NCBI RefSeq assembly: GCF_018320785.1
Contig: NC_054876.1
Coordinates: 5,795,405 to 5,859,404 of the forward strand
Origin: Cheilinus undulatus
Lineage: Eukaryota; Chordata; Actinopteri; Labriformes; Labridae
Reading direction: 5' to 3'
Length of the DNA stretch: 64,000 nt
The notes below the pieces were generated by a model. It was not told the origin of the DNA, searched no databases, and saw only the letters and a list, made by a program, of their open reading frames with translations. The position numbers and the translations under genes are program-made. Of this stretch, positions 32,720 to 44,200 are shown in pieces. Each line of letters opens with the position of its first letter. Positions within the stretch are counted from its first letter, which is position 1.

Positions 32720-33940
32720 CTTTAAACTAGGACTGTTAACGTGTTAATGCTTGTGATTAATCTTGAAACCTTCATGTGTTAAAAAATTACTGCAAATTAA
32801 TCATATGACTAAGTTTGACCACAATTTGCCCCGTAGTCCTCCAGCGCAGATGTTTACGTGCCTGGGGGTGAGGAGGTGAGAGGTCAGACACAGCCAGCAG
32901 TGATGAGTGAGGAGACAGACCCAGGTCTGCTTAACGGCTATTTTCTTTTTAAAAAGCTGGAGAACGGTAGTTAAGATAAAACCAAAGCTGTAGGTACATG
33001 CTGCGGTGATGAACTGTCTTTACACCAAAGTACGAGTCCTAAGTTCCACCATCAGGCAAAGCACATCTTTGCTAATGTTAGCAAAGACGCTAATGTCAAC
33101 ACGGGCCATGGTCATAGCAATCTCTTCAGCTGCTTCAAGACAGTTTTCTTCTTCAGCTGCTCAGATAAATGCTGAAGAGTGCTTCAAAACTTTGAGCAAG
33201 GGGCGCAGGTGGCCAAGTGGTTAAGGCGCACCCAATGTACGCGGACGGCCCGGGTTCGAATTTGGCCTGAAGCCCTTTACCGCATGTCTCTCCCCCGCTC
33301 TCGTCCCTGTTTCCAACTCTATCCCCTATCCTCCTCTATCAAATAAAGGAACAAAAATGCCCAAAAATAAATCTTAAAAAAAAACTTTGAGCAAGTCCTG
33401 TTTGTTTACAATATTAATCTAGTGTAGAAATTCACATTTGAATTGACAAAATTGAAGCTAATTAGCAAACGTTATGAGTTGAAGACAGAAAATAAGATGC
33501 GTTCAGGTAACCTCAGTAAATTAGATGACTGTATGCTATGTTATGATGTGTTCAAATGTCACATAAAATGGGAAAATGTGGTTTTTGATAAGAAACTTCA
33601 ATGAATACGGTGTGAAAATGTGTTTATATTTGAGGGATATACAACAGACATGACAGACTGAATCACAGCTTTTTAACTCAAGCACTACTCAGCTCAGACC
33701 ACTTGTAGTTTAAATATTTGCCCTTATTTTGTCTTTCCACCAAACGAAAGAAAGTATCGATAGTGGTATTGATAAGGACTCAGATCAGCACTTTAATGTG
33801 CTGTAGATAGAATTAAAAGAATAAAAATAAAACACTTGACAATAACAACCTTTAAAAATCTTAAAACATAAAAATATACTTAAATTATTAAAACAAATCT
33901 GTGATTAATCATGATTAATCATGATTAATCATGATGCTGT
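32720..33940. mobile_element. possible non-autonomous element containing a SINE
   Basis: The left GGACTGTTAACGTGTTAATG and the right ATGATTAATCATGATTAATC share TTAA/GATTAAT-rich ends of a type I recall from fish repeats. At 33902-33931 the 10-bp unit ATGATTAATC repeats three times. Ends and target duplication are not defined. The SINE at 33201 interrupts it. Confidence 0.35.
33201..33380 (+). mobile_element. tRNA-derived SINE with 15-bp target duplication
   Basis: The 5' part reads GGCGCAGGTGGCCAAGTGGT with a Pol III A box (TGGCCAAGTGG) and, about 45 bp later, a B box (GGTTCGAATTT), so it derives from a tRNA, probably serine or leucine type. A non-tRNA body (CCGCATGTCTCTCCCCC) and an A-rich tail follow. 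The element is flanked by AAAACTTTGAGCAAG at 33186-33200 and again at 33381-33395, a perfect duplication showing LINE-driven insertion. The perfect duplication suggests that it is fairly young. Confidence 0.93.
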
Positions 33941-34522
33941 AGCACCAGCGTTGTATTCTCCATCGCTTCACAAGGATGCATGTTTACATCGTCTGATAAT
34001 CGAGGAATAACTGGGATATTATTGAAACTGTAAGTTGTCACTTTAGACGCTTATACAGCACCTCCTCACTACCCACAGAAACGTTTCATCTTCAGTAGTG
34101 TTTAAACACTGAAATACTGACAGTAGTGAAGAGTCCTTCTCCTCAGTCTGCTGGGATTAGAGTATACAACTCTATGAGCGAGGGAAAGACATTCGTTATC
34201 ATTTAAGTGTCGGCGAGTGCTTATTAGCAGACATTAGCTAGTTTTTGTTATGTAATATAATGAGGATCGCTGTCAGCTATCAGTCAGTGTTCTGCTCCTG
34301 TAATTTTAGTTTAAAAGGTCTATCAACACTGTTCTGCTTTTTGCTCCCCTCTAGATTTTCTTTCTCTGTTGGAGTTCTGTAGATTTATAACCCCAGCTTG
34401 TCTCCTCATCAGTTACTTTATCAAGTTAAAAAAAAGCTTTTGTTCTTTAAGAAATATAAACAATGAAATATAAACAACATCTAAGACACAGTTTTTCACA
34501 GATAGGTAAACCTCTGCTCATC

Positions 34523-34772
34523 TTTACCTTTGAGGAACCCTACCTCTCTAAAATGCTCCTTTTATACCAAGTCATGTTACTGACCTGTTGCCATTAACCC
34601 TAACTTGCCATTAGTTGGTTGTAAAATGCTCCTCTAGCTGTTTTCATTAGTAGAACTTTTGTTTCCATGTCCCTACTTTTTTGAGATGTGTTGCTGCCAT
34701 CAAATTCAAAGGAGCTGATATTTTTGATGAAATGATAAAATGTTTAAATTTAAACATCTCATATGTTGTTTG
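34523..34772 (-). mobile_element. Tc1-I 5' fragment
   Basis: GTCCCTACTTTTTTGAGATG and GTTGCTGCCATCAAATTCAA match the 5' untranslated part of Tc1-I in inverse orientation, as in the larger minus-strand copy at 60582. No transposase region remains. Confidence 0.8.
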
Positions 34773-34840
34773 GCCACTCAACAGTCACAGAGTGCCAAAC
34801 AAGAGAAGTCTTATTTAATAAGCACCTTATTCCTCCTTAA

Positions 34841-35958
34841 AGGGGCTCTATGCAAGATTTAGAAAAATATCAGTGTAGCGACACCGCCAGCCATTAGGCG
34901 AACTACATCAACATAGTGTTGCTCGTCCATGATGGCACGCTCCTTGTTCATGAACAAGCCTCCGGTTTATCAGCTGATACACACGCAGACCAAGGTGATT
35001 TACCGGCATCGTGTATACAGAGGAGGTAAGTGAAGTAACACTTAAAAGTTCCACAAACTAAAAATGAAAATGAATAAAGCATATTTGAACCTCTAGTGCG
35101 GACACGGCACAAAGGCTATAAAAACAGGACGATATTTTTGCAACCATTTCTATGAATGAACAACTTAGGGACTTGGTGCAGCATTGACCAGCTTTATTGT
35201 CTTTTTACATGTGTAATGTGTGATGTGTATTGAATGGAACGCGTTTTAGAGCAGAAGCAACAGGGCTAACGTTGCTTAGCTCTGATAATGGTGCCTCGAC
35301 CACGGATATCAGATAGCTGACATTATGTGTTGAAGATATTTTACGAACTAAGTATCAAAACATAAACTCAGTAAGTTGAGTCCAGTGCCAGGAAGCAAGA
35401 AAAAGATGAAATATTATCCAGAAAACACTAAATGAGTAACGTGACATTCTCGTTGTTTGGATAGCATCTTTGTAAGCAAGCTAACGTGATGTAGCATATG
35501 GTTTATACAACATAAAACACTACATTATATTTCATGGTCCAGAGTGATGCTTTACCTTTTCCACAGAAAGACGGCCATCTCTGGATATGTATTTATCCTG
35601 GCTAAAGTCAGAATTCTGAAAAAAAAAGTCAGAATTCTGAGATTAAAGTCAGAATTCTGAGATTAAAGTCAGAATTCTGATAAAAAAAAAATTTGAGACT
35701 TTTTTTCATTTGAAGAATAAAGTCAGAATTCTGACCTTTTTTTCTCAGAATTCTGACTTTAATCTCAGAATTCTGACTTTTTTCTCACAAGTGAAAAAAA
35801 AAATTCGTCTCAAAATTTTTTTTTTCAGTGGCCCTAATACTCTTCCGTACAAACAAGGAAGACATAAAGAGCCTCATTCTTCACATCGGGATAAAGTGCG
35901 CACCATTATATACTCAAAAGTGGGAAGTTTTAAAGCAAACATCTTACATAAAGCCCCT
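34841..35958. mobile_element. TTAA-target non-autonomous element (Kolobok or piggyBac type)
   Basis: TTAA lies at 34837-34840 and 35959-35962. The ends AAGGGGCTCTATGCAAGAT and, inverted, AAGGGGCTTTATGTAAGAT match over about 19 bp with two differences. It is 1118 bp long with no transposase. Both piggyBac and Kolobok elements use TTAA, so the family is open. It contains the inverted repeat at 35604-35786. Confidence 0.8.
35604..35786. repeat. inverted repeat of AGTCAGAATTCTGA units
   Basis: The left arm has four copies of GTCAGAATTCTGA separated by GATTAAA or A-runs. The right arm has the inverse (CTCAGAATTCTGACTTTAAT). Each unit is itself nearly palindromic around GAATTC. The arms could form a long hairpin. 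Confidence 0.85.
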
Positions 35959-35962
35959 TTAA

Positions 35963-36880
35963 TATAAAATATCCTGCTGAATTATCCCACATTGTCTCTT
36001 ACAGCTTTACTGCAGCTCTAATACTTTAAGAAAGCTTCAAATGCATGTTTGCATAAATATAAATAATCTTGATTGATCTAATCTATCTCATGTAAATCTG
36101 CCAACATGTGATGAACATGAAATGTTTCTGTGGGCCGCCATTGGCTCGCGGGCCGCACTTTGAGAACCTATGCTCTAAATTATGAATATTCAGTGTGCCG
36201 TCACATTCAGCATGAGTAGAGTGAGATTATTGCAGTTAGGACACAACCAAGGACTTAGATGCCTCGAGTACTATTGCTTTGTTAACATTCTCCTTTAAAG
36301 TTCCTGCTCCCAGACCTATATATGCCCAAATATGACCATCACTGAATTGTAATGAATGGCCTTATGACTGGTTTATTGTATTTCATGATGTTTGTGAACC
36401 CAGGCTAGTCGAATTAAATCTCCTAAGTATTTATTCAAACATCTGAACTTTAGAGTGTGAAGTTGCATGACCTCTTTAAATTATAAAATACCACACAAAC
36501 TTATGACTACAGTTTACCTTTCTCTTGATTTGACCAAAGAGAACTATCTCTGTGAAAATAACAACTCTCCTGCTCTTCCCAACTCAACATTTGCTTTTAC
36601 AGTCACTATGAAGTGGATATTGTTTACTTTGATTTACTCAGCTGGGTTCATAATTCTGAGGAACTCTAAACTGAGACTTTTTCCCCCTCAAGGCTTTTGT
36701 TTTCAATCTTTTACTTCATTTTCTATTGTCATATTTTTCAATAAGGGAGAATTAAAAAGCAGTCTTACCTGTATTCCATTCAGCATTAACCTGCTGTACC
36801 AACCTTTTTAAGCTCTTTGGGATGTATTTCTTTATGAAAGCTGCTTAAATAAATCCAGAGTAGTTCATTTCTCTTGTAGT
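35963..36880. other. no gene; fragment of a hAT-like right end at about 36128-36172
   Basis: GCGGGCCGCACTTTGAGAAC resembles the right end of a hAT element, but its left end was not found. The remainder is AT-rich. The 114-codon frame at 36467 has no known motif. Confidence 0.4.
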
Positions 36881-36965
36881 TTGGATGTCGATGCAGCTGC
36901 AGGTAAGACCACAAGAGGGCAGTGTTTACCACCAAAAGGCTGAAGCCTGTACAGATCAGTGAGTA
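36870..36965 (+). repeat. short dispersed repeat with CTCF-like core, copy 1
   Basis: CTTGTAGTTTGGATGTCGAT followed by CCACAAGAGGGCAG (36909-36922) and ACCACCAAAAGGCT matches 38555-38640 in the same orientation. The core resembles the vertebrate CTCF motif. Confidence 0.6.
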
Positions 36966-37510
36966 GAAACACCTCTGACAGCTTTATTTACATTATAGAG
37001 GAAGACAGATGCAACAATTAAGGACATAGTCTAAAGAAGCATCACTGACTAAGGTTTAATATAAGTATTATTGTTACTACTTTATTATCACCTGTTTAAT
37101 ATTTTATATACTTTTGTCCTTACTTTAATACAGTAATTATCCAGTCTATTTCACTTACCTGTTTATTTATTATTGGTGTTTTTCTGGTCCTCAATACATT
37201 TTGTACGTAACTAAATAAATGAACTGTATATTTTTTCTTTCTTTTTTCTTTTCTTTTTTATACATTCGTATATTATACTTGATTTTTGACAGACTGTTTA
37301 TATTGCACTGTCTACTGGCTGTTTCTGCTCTTTGCTTTTTGTAATGCTGCTGCTCTGAGTGCTTTGTTTCACTCCCTGAGGACGAATAAAGTTTTCTGAA
37401 TTCAACTGCATTAAATCTGATTGGCCTTTAGCTGGCTAACTATCAGCTGTTGCCAAAAAACATTTTAAAATAAGAGTTTTAGAAACAGGCTTACACATGC
37501 CTCAGATTTC

Positions 37511-38049
37511 TAGTGACGGGTCATTCGTGAACGATCCGGTTCAAAGAGCTGGCTCTTGTATGTGTACAAGAAGAGTCGGATCCCGTTTGAGAGCCGTTTT
37601 ATATCATTGTTACTATTCCTTTATTATTTATTTGTATGTTGTTTGGGTGTTATGTGACTGATTAGCAGGAATGATCTTTTCTACATACACTTCCACAGGC
37701 ACATCTTGCATTTGGGACACATGCTTGATGGTATAACATTTATTTTCTATATCAGGTTTGTCAAACAGCCCAGCCAGTGTGCAGACGTCATTTGACCTGC
37801 AAGGTGTTTTGAGGAGGGGCAGTACATTTAAACAGTAATAGCATGATATTTTCATCAATTCAAAAAAATTGAACATAGTTGGACTAAATTATTAGCACAA
37901 ATATCAGTCATATGTCATGATATTGCTAAATCTGGCAGGTTAAATGAACATCACTGGTACCTGAATGAGGAGCCGAAAGAGCCGGCTCTTCTTGCAGAGC
38001 CGAACCAAATGATCCAGATCACTGAAAAGAGCCTAAATTCCCATCACTA
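37511..38049. mobile_element. hAT non-autonomous element with perfect 8-bp target duplication
   Basis: CAGATTTC flanks both sides (37503-37510 and 38050-38057). The ends TAGTGACGGGTCATTC and, inverted, TAGTGATGGGAATTTAG are imperfect inverted repeats, and the subterminal GAGCCGGCTCTT and AAGAGC motifs recur near both ends, as expected for hAT transposase binding sites. The 539-bp interior has no transposase. The intact duplication suggests relatively recent insertion. Confidence 0.9.
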
Positions 38050-38057
38050 CAGATTTC

Positions 38058-39354
38058 AGTCTCTTAAAGTTAAAGTGAATCCCTTGATGCTTTTAATATG
38101 GAGTTGTGCGCTAAACATTGTGAGTAATGGAATTCCTTCAAATTATTATTATTTTTATTTCATAAAGTGTGGAGCAACTACAACATGAAATGGAAAAAAC
38201 ACCAAACAAGAACAAAACTGACTGAAAGGAGACATCATGAGTTAAGTTGAATAATTGAGTTTAACTACGTGGTTTTTATCTTATTTTGAAAGGAAGATTG
38301 ATTAGAAGCACATGAGTTTTTTCAGAATAGCATTAAACGTATTATTAAGCTGATATTTGCGCTAAAATTGGCCTTGGTTTATTAGGAGAAAACAGCAAAA
38401 TGTGTTTTTTTTTTTCATTTATTGCTCCTATGCAGCTGGAATGAAATGACCCCTGATTCATAGTCAGAAGTTAGTGAATCTGGCAGTTCACTGAGCCTCT
38501 TTCATATAAATTGTTACATTTTTGAGTATTCTGGGTCACCTACAGTCTTCAGCCCATTCCTCCTGTAGTTTGGATGTTGGTGTTGCTGCAGCCGGCCACA
38601 AGAGGGCAGCATTTAACCATAAAAGGAATCCGCTTGAGCCTGTTAACACATTCTAGGTGGAGATGCGTCTCTAAAAAGTTCTTGTAAACATTTAAGAGAC
38701 AAACAGCTATAACAGTATAAAACAAAACCATGATAATGATGTTTAAAAATATCAGACTGTGGCCTGAATTCTATTTAATCACAGCATGTTAGTCCTGAAG
38801 GAAGCAGAGCACCTAAATCTAAAAGTTGGGGTATATTATTGGATCATTTAGATTCATTTAGTGTCATTTTTTGTGGTCAGTAGGTGTCGCTGCAGACTGC
38901 AGCTCTGTTATAAACTCTGTGGAGTGTTCCAGGAGCATCAAAGGTGTTTATTATAGTCAGTCTGCAGTCATAGATGATCTTATGCGTCCTCTCTTTCTTT
39001 GTGTCACTGTGTGATTATCTACTTTATGTATGCTGTGTTTTGTATTTTTAACGTTGAGACTGTTTTATCAGGAATTCTTGTTGAGTTTTATGTATTTTTG
39101 AGACCCAGCTAGAGGCAGGCATTGCAGAATATCTCTGGCTATAGCTGGTGTAATGTTAGGCAACAATTTCCTTGCCTCATACTTGTCCCTATTAAAATAT
39201 TTTTTTGCTGAGATTTTAATGACTATGATTATGAATGGATAGAGTCTGAATGATACTCAGGCAAGGACCCAGGCTGACCACCAGCGTCCTGTAAGATTGT
39301 TTATAATGAGAGTTGGAGTTTACGTTGTTTTCAGTGTTATGGACATTGTTCACA
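38058..39354. other. non-coding sequence with second copy of the CTCF-like repeat
   Basis: CTGTAGTTTGGATGTTGGTG and CCACAAGAGGGCAG (38596-38609) match the repeat at 36870. A further GTGTCGCTGCAGACTGCAG lies at 38883. No gene seen. Confidence 0.5.
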
Positions 39355-39538
39355 TCGATTCAGAGAAACTGGAAAAATCTCTGTGCAGAAAGGACAGAGC
39401 CAAAGGTCGTGATCTACAGACCCTCAGGCCAAAGATCATGAGTGTTAAAAAACGACATGAGTTTCACTGCATGGGCTCAGAACACTTCCAGGAATGACTG
39501 TCAACACCGTTGGCCCTGCTGTCCCCAATGCAAGTTAA

Positions 39539-40104
39539 AGGGAACATATTTTAGTTTATAGTTTATAGTTTATATTGTCCTTATAGGTCCCCAAAACATG
39601 CCTGTGAAGTTTGTTGCTGAAAAAAACTCTCCTTTATAGGATTTTTGCATGTCTAAAAATCTCTCTGTTTCAGTCCTATTTCTGTGTCTGTGGCTTTAAA
39701 TGTTAATTAGCAGTCTGACTCCACCCCTTAGGAAATGGATGCAGCACTCCTGATGTTACAGACACTTTTATCCAGAGTTTAGGACCTGACTGGGATTTGA
39801 ACCATCAATTTCCCAGACCAAAGTCAGCAGGTAACCCACTGAGCTATCTGGCAGCTGAGAGGAAGAACTTTCCTCCAAGTGGGGAGGGAAAACTGAACCT
39901 GGGGGTGGGGCTAACTCCCCACATGACATCATGAGGGGAAAATCTGAGAACAGCTTGTTTTCAGCACACATTTTCTGAAAGGTGGAGAAAGAGGGGGGGA
40001 AGGGAATGGATTTTTCTGGTACTTGAGGGGATTGTGGACAGGCCAGGGGCACATATTTGTGTTAGAAAAGCCTGGAAAAGTGATTTTTGCATAATATGTC
40101 CCCT
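39539..40104. mobile_element. TTAA-target non-autonomous element inside Tc1-I
   Basis: TTAA at 39535-39538 and 40105-40108 flank the ends AGGGAACATATTTTAG and, inverted, AGGGGACATATTATGC. Removing the element and one TTAA rejoins Tc1-I sequence exactly. It is 566 bp with no transposase and uses the target shared by piggyBac and Kolobok. It contains a tRNA-like segment on its minus strand. Confidence 0.92.
39782..39852 (-). pseudogene. tRNA-like relic inside the TTAA element
   Basis: The minus strand reads GCCAGATAGCTCAGTGGG, with A box TAGCTCAGTGGG, and later GATGGTTCAAATCCC, with an exact B box GGTTCAAATCC, at tRNA-like spacing. The acceptor and T stems do not pair, so it is not a working tRNA. 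It may have come from a SINE captured by the element. The parent tRNA is uncertain. Confidence 0.7.
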
Positions 40105-40511
40105 TTAAAGCTGTATCATGCAAAGAAGCTCATTTACATGGACTGAGGCAAAATGGAAAATTGTTCTGTGGTCACATGAAACAAAATTTGAAATTCTTTT
40201 TGGAAACCACTGGTGCTGTGTCTATGGACTAAAGAGAAGGACCATCCAGCTTGTAATCAGCTGACAGTCTAAAGCCTGCATCTCTGATGGTATGGGTTCG
40301 CATTAGTGCCTATGGCATGGGCAGCTTACACATCTGGAAAGGAACTATCAATGCTGGAAGGTAGATTGAGGGTTTAGAGCAACATATGCTCCCATAAAGA
40401 TGTCAGGGAAGGTCTTGGCTATTTCAGCAAGACAGTGCTAAACCACATCCATCACAACAGCTTCACGATAGTAGAGTCCAGGTGCTAAACTGGCCTTCCT
40501 GCAGTCCAGGC

Positions 40512-41047
40512 CAGTGTTAATTTTGGCAGCTATTTTTAATTTTAGCCTAAGTCTTTTGAAAAAATGTCTTTTAGTTTTAGTCCCATTTTAGTCATTTCTA
40601 CCCTTTCTAGTTGTAGTCTAGTTTTAGTCGACAAAAACTCAAAACATTTTAGTCTAGTTTTACTCCATAAAAAGTCCTCACATTTTAGTCTTTACTTTTA
40701 GTCCAAGCATTTATTTTCTTGCCTAAATCTGGCATCAAATCATGGCAGTGTACTCTCTGCTCTCTGCCAGACCTGGGGTCCCTGCTTTCTACAGCTAAAA
40801 GACAAAAGAGTTACAGATGCATTATTTTTTGACAGATTTACCACCAGTAGAGAAATATCACGGATTCTGAATGTCTGATGAAAACTACATTACACTTAAG
40901 TCTAGTTTTAGTCATCTTGACAAAAAACTAAACTTACATTTGGTTAGTTTTAGTCATCACAGATCTATTTTTGTCAGTCTTAGTCTAGTTTTTGTCATGG
41001 AAAAAAAGGCTGTCGAAGAATAGTTTTAGTCAACGAAATTAACACTG
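40512..41047. mobile_element. hAT non-autonomous element inside Tc1-I
   Basis: Begins CAGTGTTAA and ends TTAACACTG. GTCCAGGC lies on both sides (40504-40511 and 41048-41055), a perfect 8-bp target duplication. The interior repeats TTTTAGTCTAGTTTTAGTC motifs on the left and the same strand sense on the right. There is no transposase. It inserted after Tc1-I was in place. Confidence 0.93.
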
Positions 41048-41406
41048 GTCCAGGCCTTTCACCAATAGAAAACGTAGACCCAGGACTGTTGAGCAGCTTC
41101 AGCCTTACCTCAGACAAGAATGGGACAGCATTCCTCTCCAGAGACTCCAGAAACTGGACTGTTGTTAAAAAAGAGGGGATGCTACACAACGGTAAACATT
41201 GTCCCTACTTTTTTGAGATGTGTTGCTGACATCAAATTTAAACTGAGCTAAATTTTTCATGAAATGTTAAAACGTCTCAGTGTCAACGTCTGAAATGTTG
41301 TTTATGTTCTTTTGTGAATAAAATATGTGTTTATGAGATTTGAAAATCATGGAATTCTGTTTTTATTTGCATTTTACACAGCATCCCATTTTTGGAATTG
41401 GGGTTG

Positions 41407-43299
41407 TGATCCCAAATTTGATTTTTTTCCCGTAATCATTCATCACTGATGTCGAGTGAATATTGTGTTTGTTGCACTGTGAAATGTGGGAAGGCCTTTT
41501 GTCAAATGTAGGTATTGTTTAATAATTAGTAAGGATGTGACCCTGTGAGGGGCAATTAAATAAAAACAAAGCAAGCAGCCCCTGATCTGAAGTGTCAGAT
41601 CTTATGAAGAGCTCATCATGTTTGTCCTTCCTAAACAGGAACACATGACCTCGGCGGGACGTGTTAATGAAACCTACCTGCAGCTTTAACGCCTGGCTGT
41701 GCTTCAGCAGCAACAACACCACTGAGAGGCACCAAGAAGCGGGCCAGGCAGTAAATCTGGAGGGATATTACACGGTGTGGAGCGCTGGCTGCCAGTGAAG
41801 TGCAGCCTGGCTCTTTTCTTCAATGATTCTTCTCACTGTCAGAGCCAATTTACACGGACCCCCGCTGCCCCCGTTTCCCATCGCGCAGGCCTCGCTGCTG
41901 CTGGTTCAGCTGTGGGCAGGTGAAACAGGTAGCCTGTGAGCCTCTCCCGACCTGACAGGGCAATTAAATCACTCTCACGGGGTGTTTTTTCTGCATGCCC
42001 CCCTCGGCTAGGACTGTCATTTGATCATTTAGCAGGAGGAGAGAGTGTATACTCTGCAGGCAGAGGAGGAGAGGGGGAGGCTCTGCTCTCTGGCATTCAG
42101 GCTGCGAGTGGCTGAACACACTGGATTAAAAGAAGGGTCACGGCCTTGCTGATGGGATTTTTCTGAAAATATAGCCATGCCCTACAGTAGTGTTTTCCTT
42201 TAAATATAAAAATAATGTTTGACATGGCGGCTGAATTATCAGCAGAGGAGGACGGCTCTGTTGACGCACATTAAAGCCTGCTTAAAAGAAAATGTTTGCT
42301 CTGCTCCAATCGGACGTTCTTGTTAAAGCCTGTTTGAACAATAAAGACCAAGATTAGATTTTAGAAAAATGAATGGATTTAAGGTTACAGAGGATAAATA
42401 TCAGAAAAATCAGGGCAGGAATAATGACGTAGGATTCTTTGAGGTTTTTTTTTAAATATTTTACAAAAGTTTAAGGCTAAAAATAAGTGTGGGGTGTTAC
42501 AAAACCAATAAAATACACGCTAACTAGATATGTGGCAGTGCTATTGATTTTATTTCATTATTTGTCATCATATTCTCTACTTTTTACCAGTTTAACCCTG
42601 TTTAACAGGGCTTTGCACCAGTTTTGTGCACACAGATACCAATCCTTTAACGCTCTGTGTGAATGCACTTAAATATGTTCTGAAAACCTGCTGATAGCTC
42701 AGAATGGTTTAGGTTCTTTGCAGATGACGCCACACAGCACTAGAACTTCCCTTGGGAGATGATAGGAGCTGTTTGCCAGGTGTTAAAACAGCAAAATAAA
42801 AAAAAATTTTACGCTACTTTTTTGTCTTGAAAGTCGTGAAATATTCAGAAATAAAGTTTAAAAAGACTCGAAGAAACAGCAGCTGGCAGGAATTTAAAAA
42901 CCGTCTGTCTAAGCCTAGAGGAGCGGTGTCACAGAACACTCGAATATGGTCCATCTTCACCAAACAATACGGTTTAGTTCACCACAGCTTTTTCACAGTT
43001 TAGCACATTAAGCTCTTCCCCATATTTCCTCCGCTGATATCCATCCAGTCTCACTCATGACAGGAAATCCATCCACTCAATCCACTCAGTGGAGCTGGTT
43101 CTTTGGGTCTTCATTTGGTACCAGTTTGGCTTTTTAAATATGGATTAAATGATGACAAAGGGGGAGGAAAGGACACTGGTACTCAAATGGGGGCTACCTA
43201 CAGTACCCCACACTGAAGAGTCGCTTCGTAGCACATCTTCATCTGATCTCTTACCCCACAAAGTTTACTCTGTTGATAATGTATCTCCATTTCAATTTA
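41407..43299. other. non-repetitive stretch, no gene identified
   Basis: The part at about 41580-42130 is GC-richer than its surroundings, has no repeat ends and no convincing exon, and could be conserved regulatory DNA. The rest is AT-rich. Confidence 0.4.
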
Positions 43300-44200
43300 A
43301 GTAGAGATATTCTGATACCAAGGTGCTGGGTATCGGCCGATACCGAGTACTGATCCGATACCGGTGTGAACTTTCTGGACTGACTGTGCAGACTAGCAAA
43401 TTATTTTACACCGATACTTAACTCAGAACAGGACTCAACAAATAAATCACAATGTACAGCATCTCTGTGACCCTAAAGATGTTTTCCTGCTGATTATTGA
43501 GTTTTACTGCTAAATATTAAAATAACAATAATACAGAGGCCGGCATCACAGGCTCTCTCTGTCTCCACTATGCTCTATTTAGGCAGCGTGACAGATTACA
43601 GAACAGCCTGCCATTGGCTGACAGACTCTCACAAAGGGTAAATGATATGAAGGTTACCATTAAGCTAGCGGTAATAAACGATCATATTTGGATTAAAATT
43701 GATAAAAAGACACTGGCTGGAGTTCCAGGCTTGCTGAAAATGCTGCTGCAAGGGATTCAAAGGCATCAATAGCATCAACGGGACGGCACAACGGCTAGCT
43801 TCAAGAGAAAAAAACAAGATGGTTCAAAAGTTATTTGACTTTTGATAAACTGGGCCACTTCTTGTCGTGTACGATGGCACCGGTATTTTAGCGATCACAT
43901 TCAGAAATAAACTGTCATGCAGCCTCTATTCTCTGCTGCTGCAGTGGGTCCTTTGGTTCTTCTTCACTGTGGTAAAAATGGCAGCATGACATGCTTTCTG
44001 GCAGTGAAGAAGAATTGATTTCTGGTTTATAACGCTAACAGTTAGCATGGCTAAACAAAGCAAAATATAAAGTTAAACCAAATGGTATCAGATCGGTGCA
44101 TAAACTTGTGTACTGGCAGATACCAATACCTGCATTTTAAGCCGTGTCGGACGTATTTCTGATACTGGAATTGGAATCAGAATGACTCTAATTTAAAGCA
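43300..44200. mobile_element. probable non-autonomous element with GATACC-rich ends
   Basis: The left side reads GGTATCGGCCGATACCGAGT and GATCCGATACCGG. The right side, read inverted, carries ATTCCAGTATCAGAAATAC and GGTATTGGTATCTGCC. Such GATACC-rich subterminal repeats are common in fish hAT elements. Exact ends and target duplication were not found. Confidence 0.5.

Larger units (their letters stand above)
39355..41406 (+). mobile_element. Tc1-I copy holding two later insertions
   Basis: Tc1-I sequence runs 39355-39538, 40109-40511 and 41056-41406, in order and in frame with the family's layout. It includes a transposase region (WTEAKWKIVLW-like, SHETKFEILFGNH-like) with many disruptions. 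The right end TTTTTGGAATTGGGGTTGTG is recognisable, and the 5' end is missing. The two gaps are exactly filled by a TTAA element and a hAT element. Confidence 0.92.
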
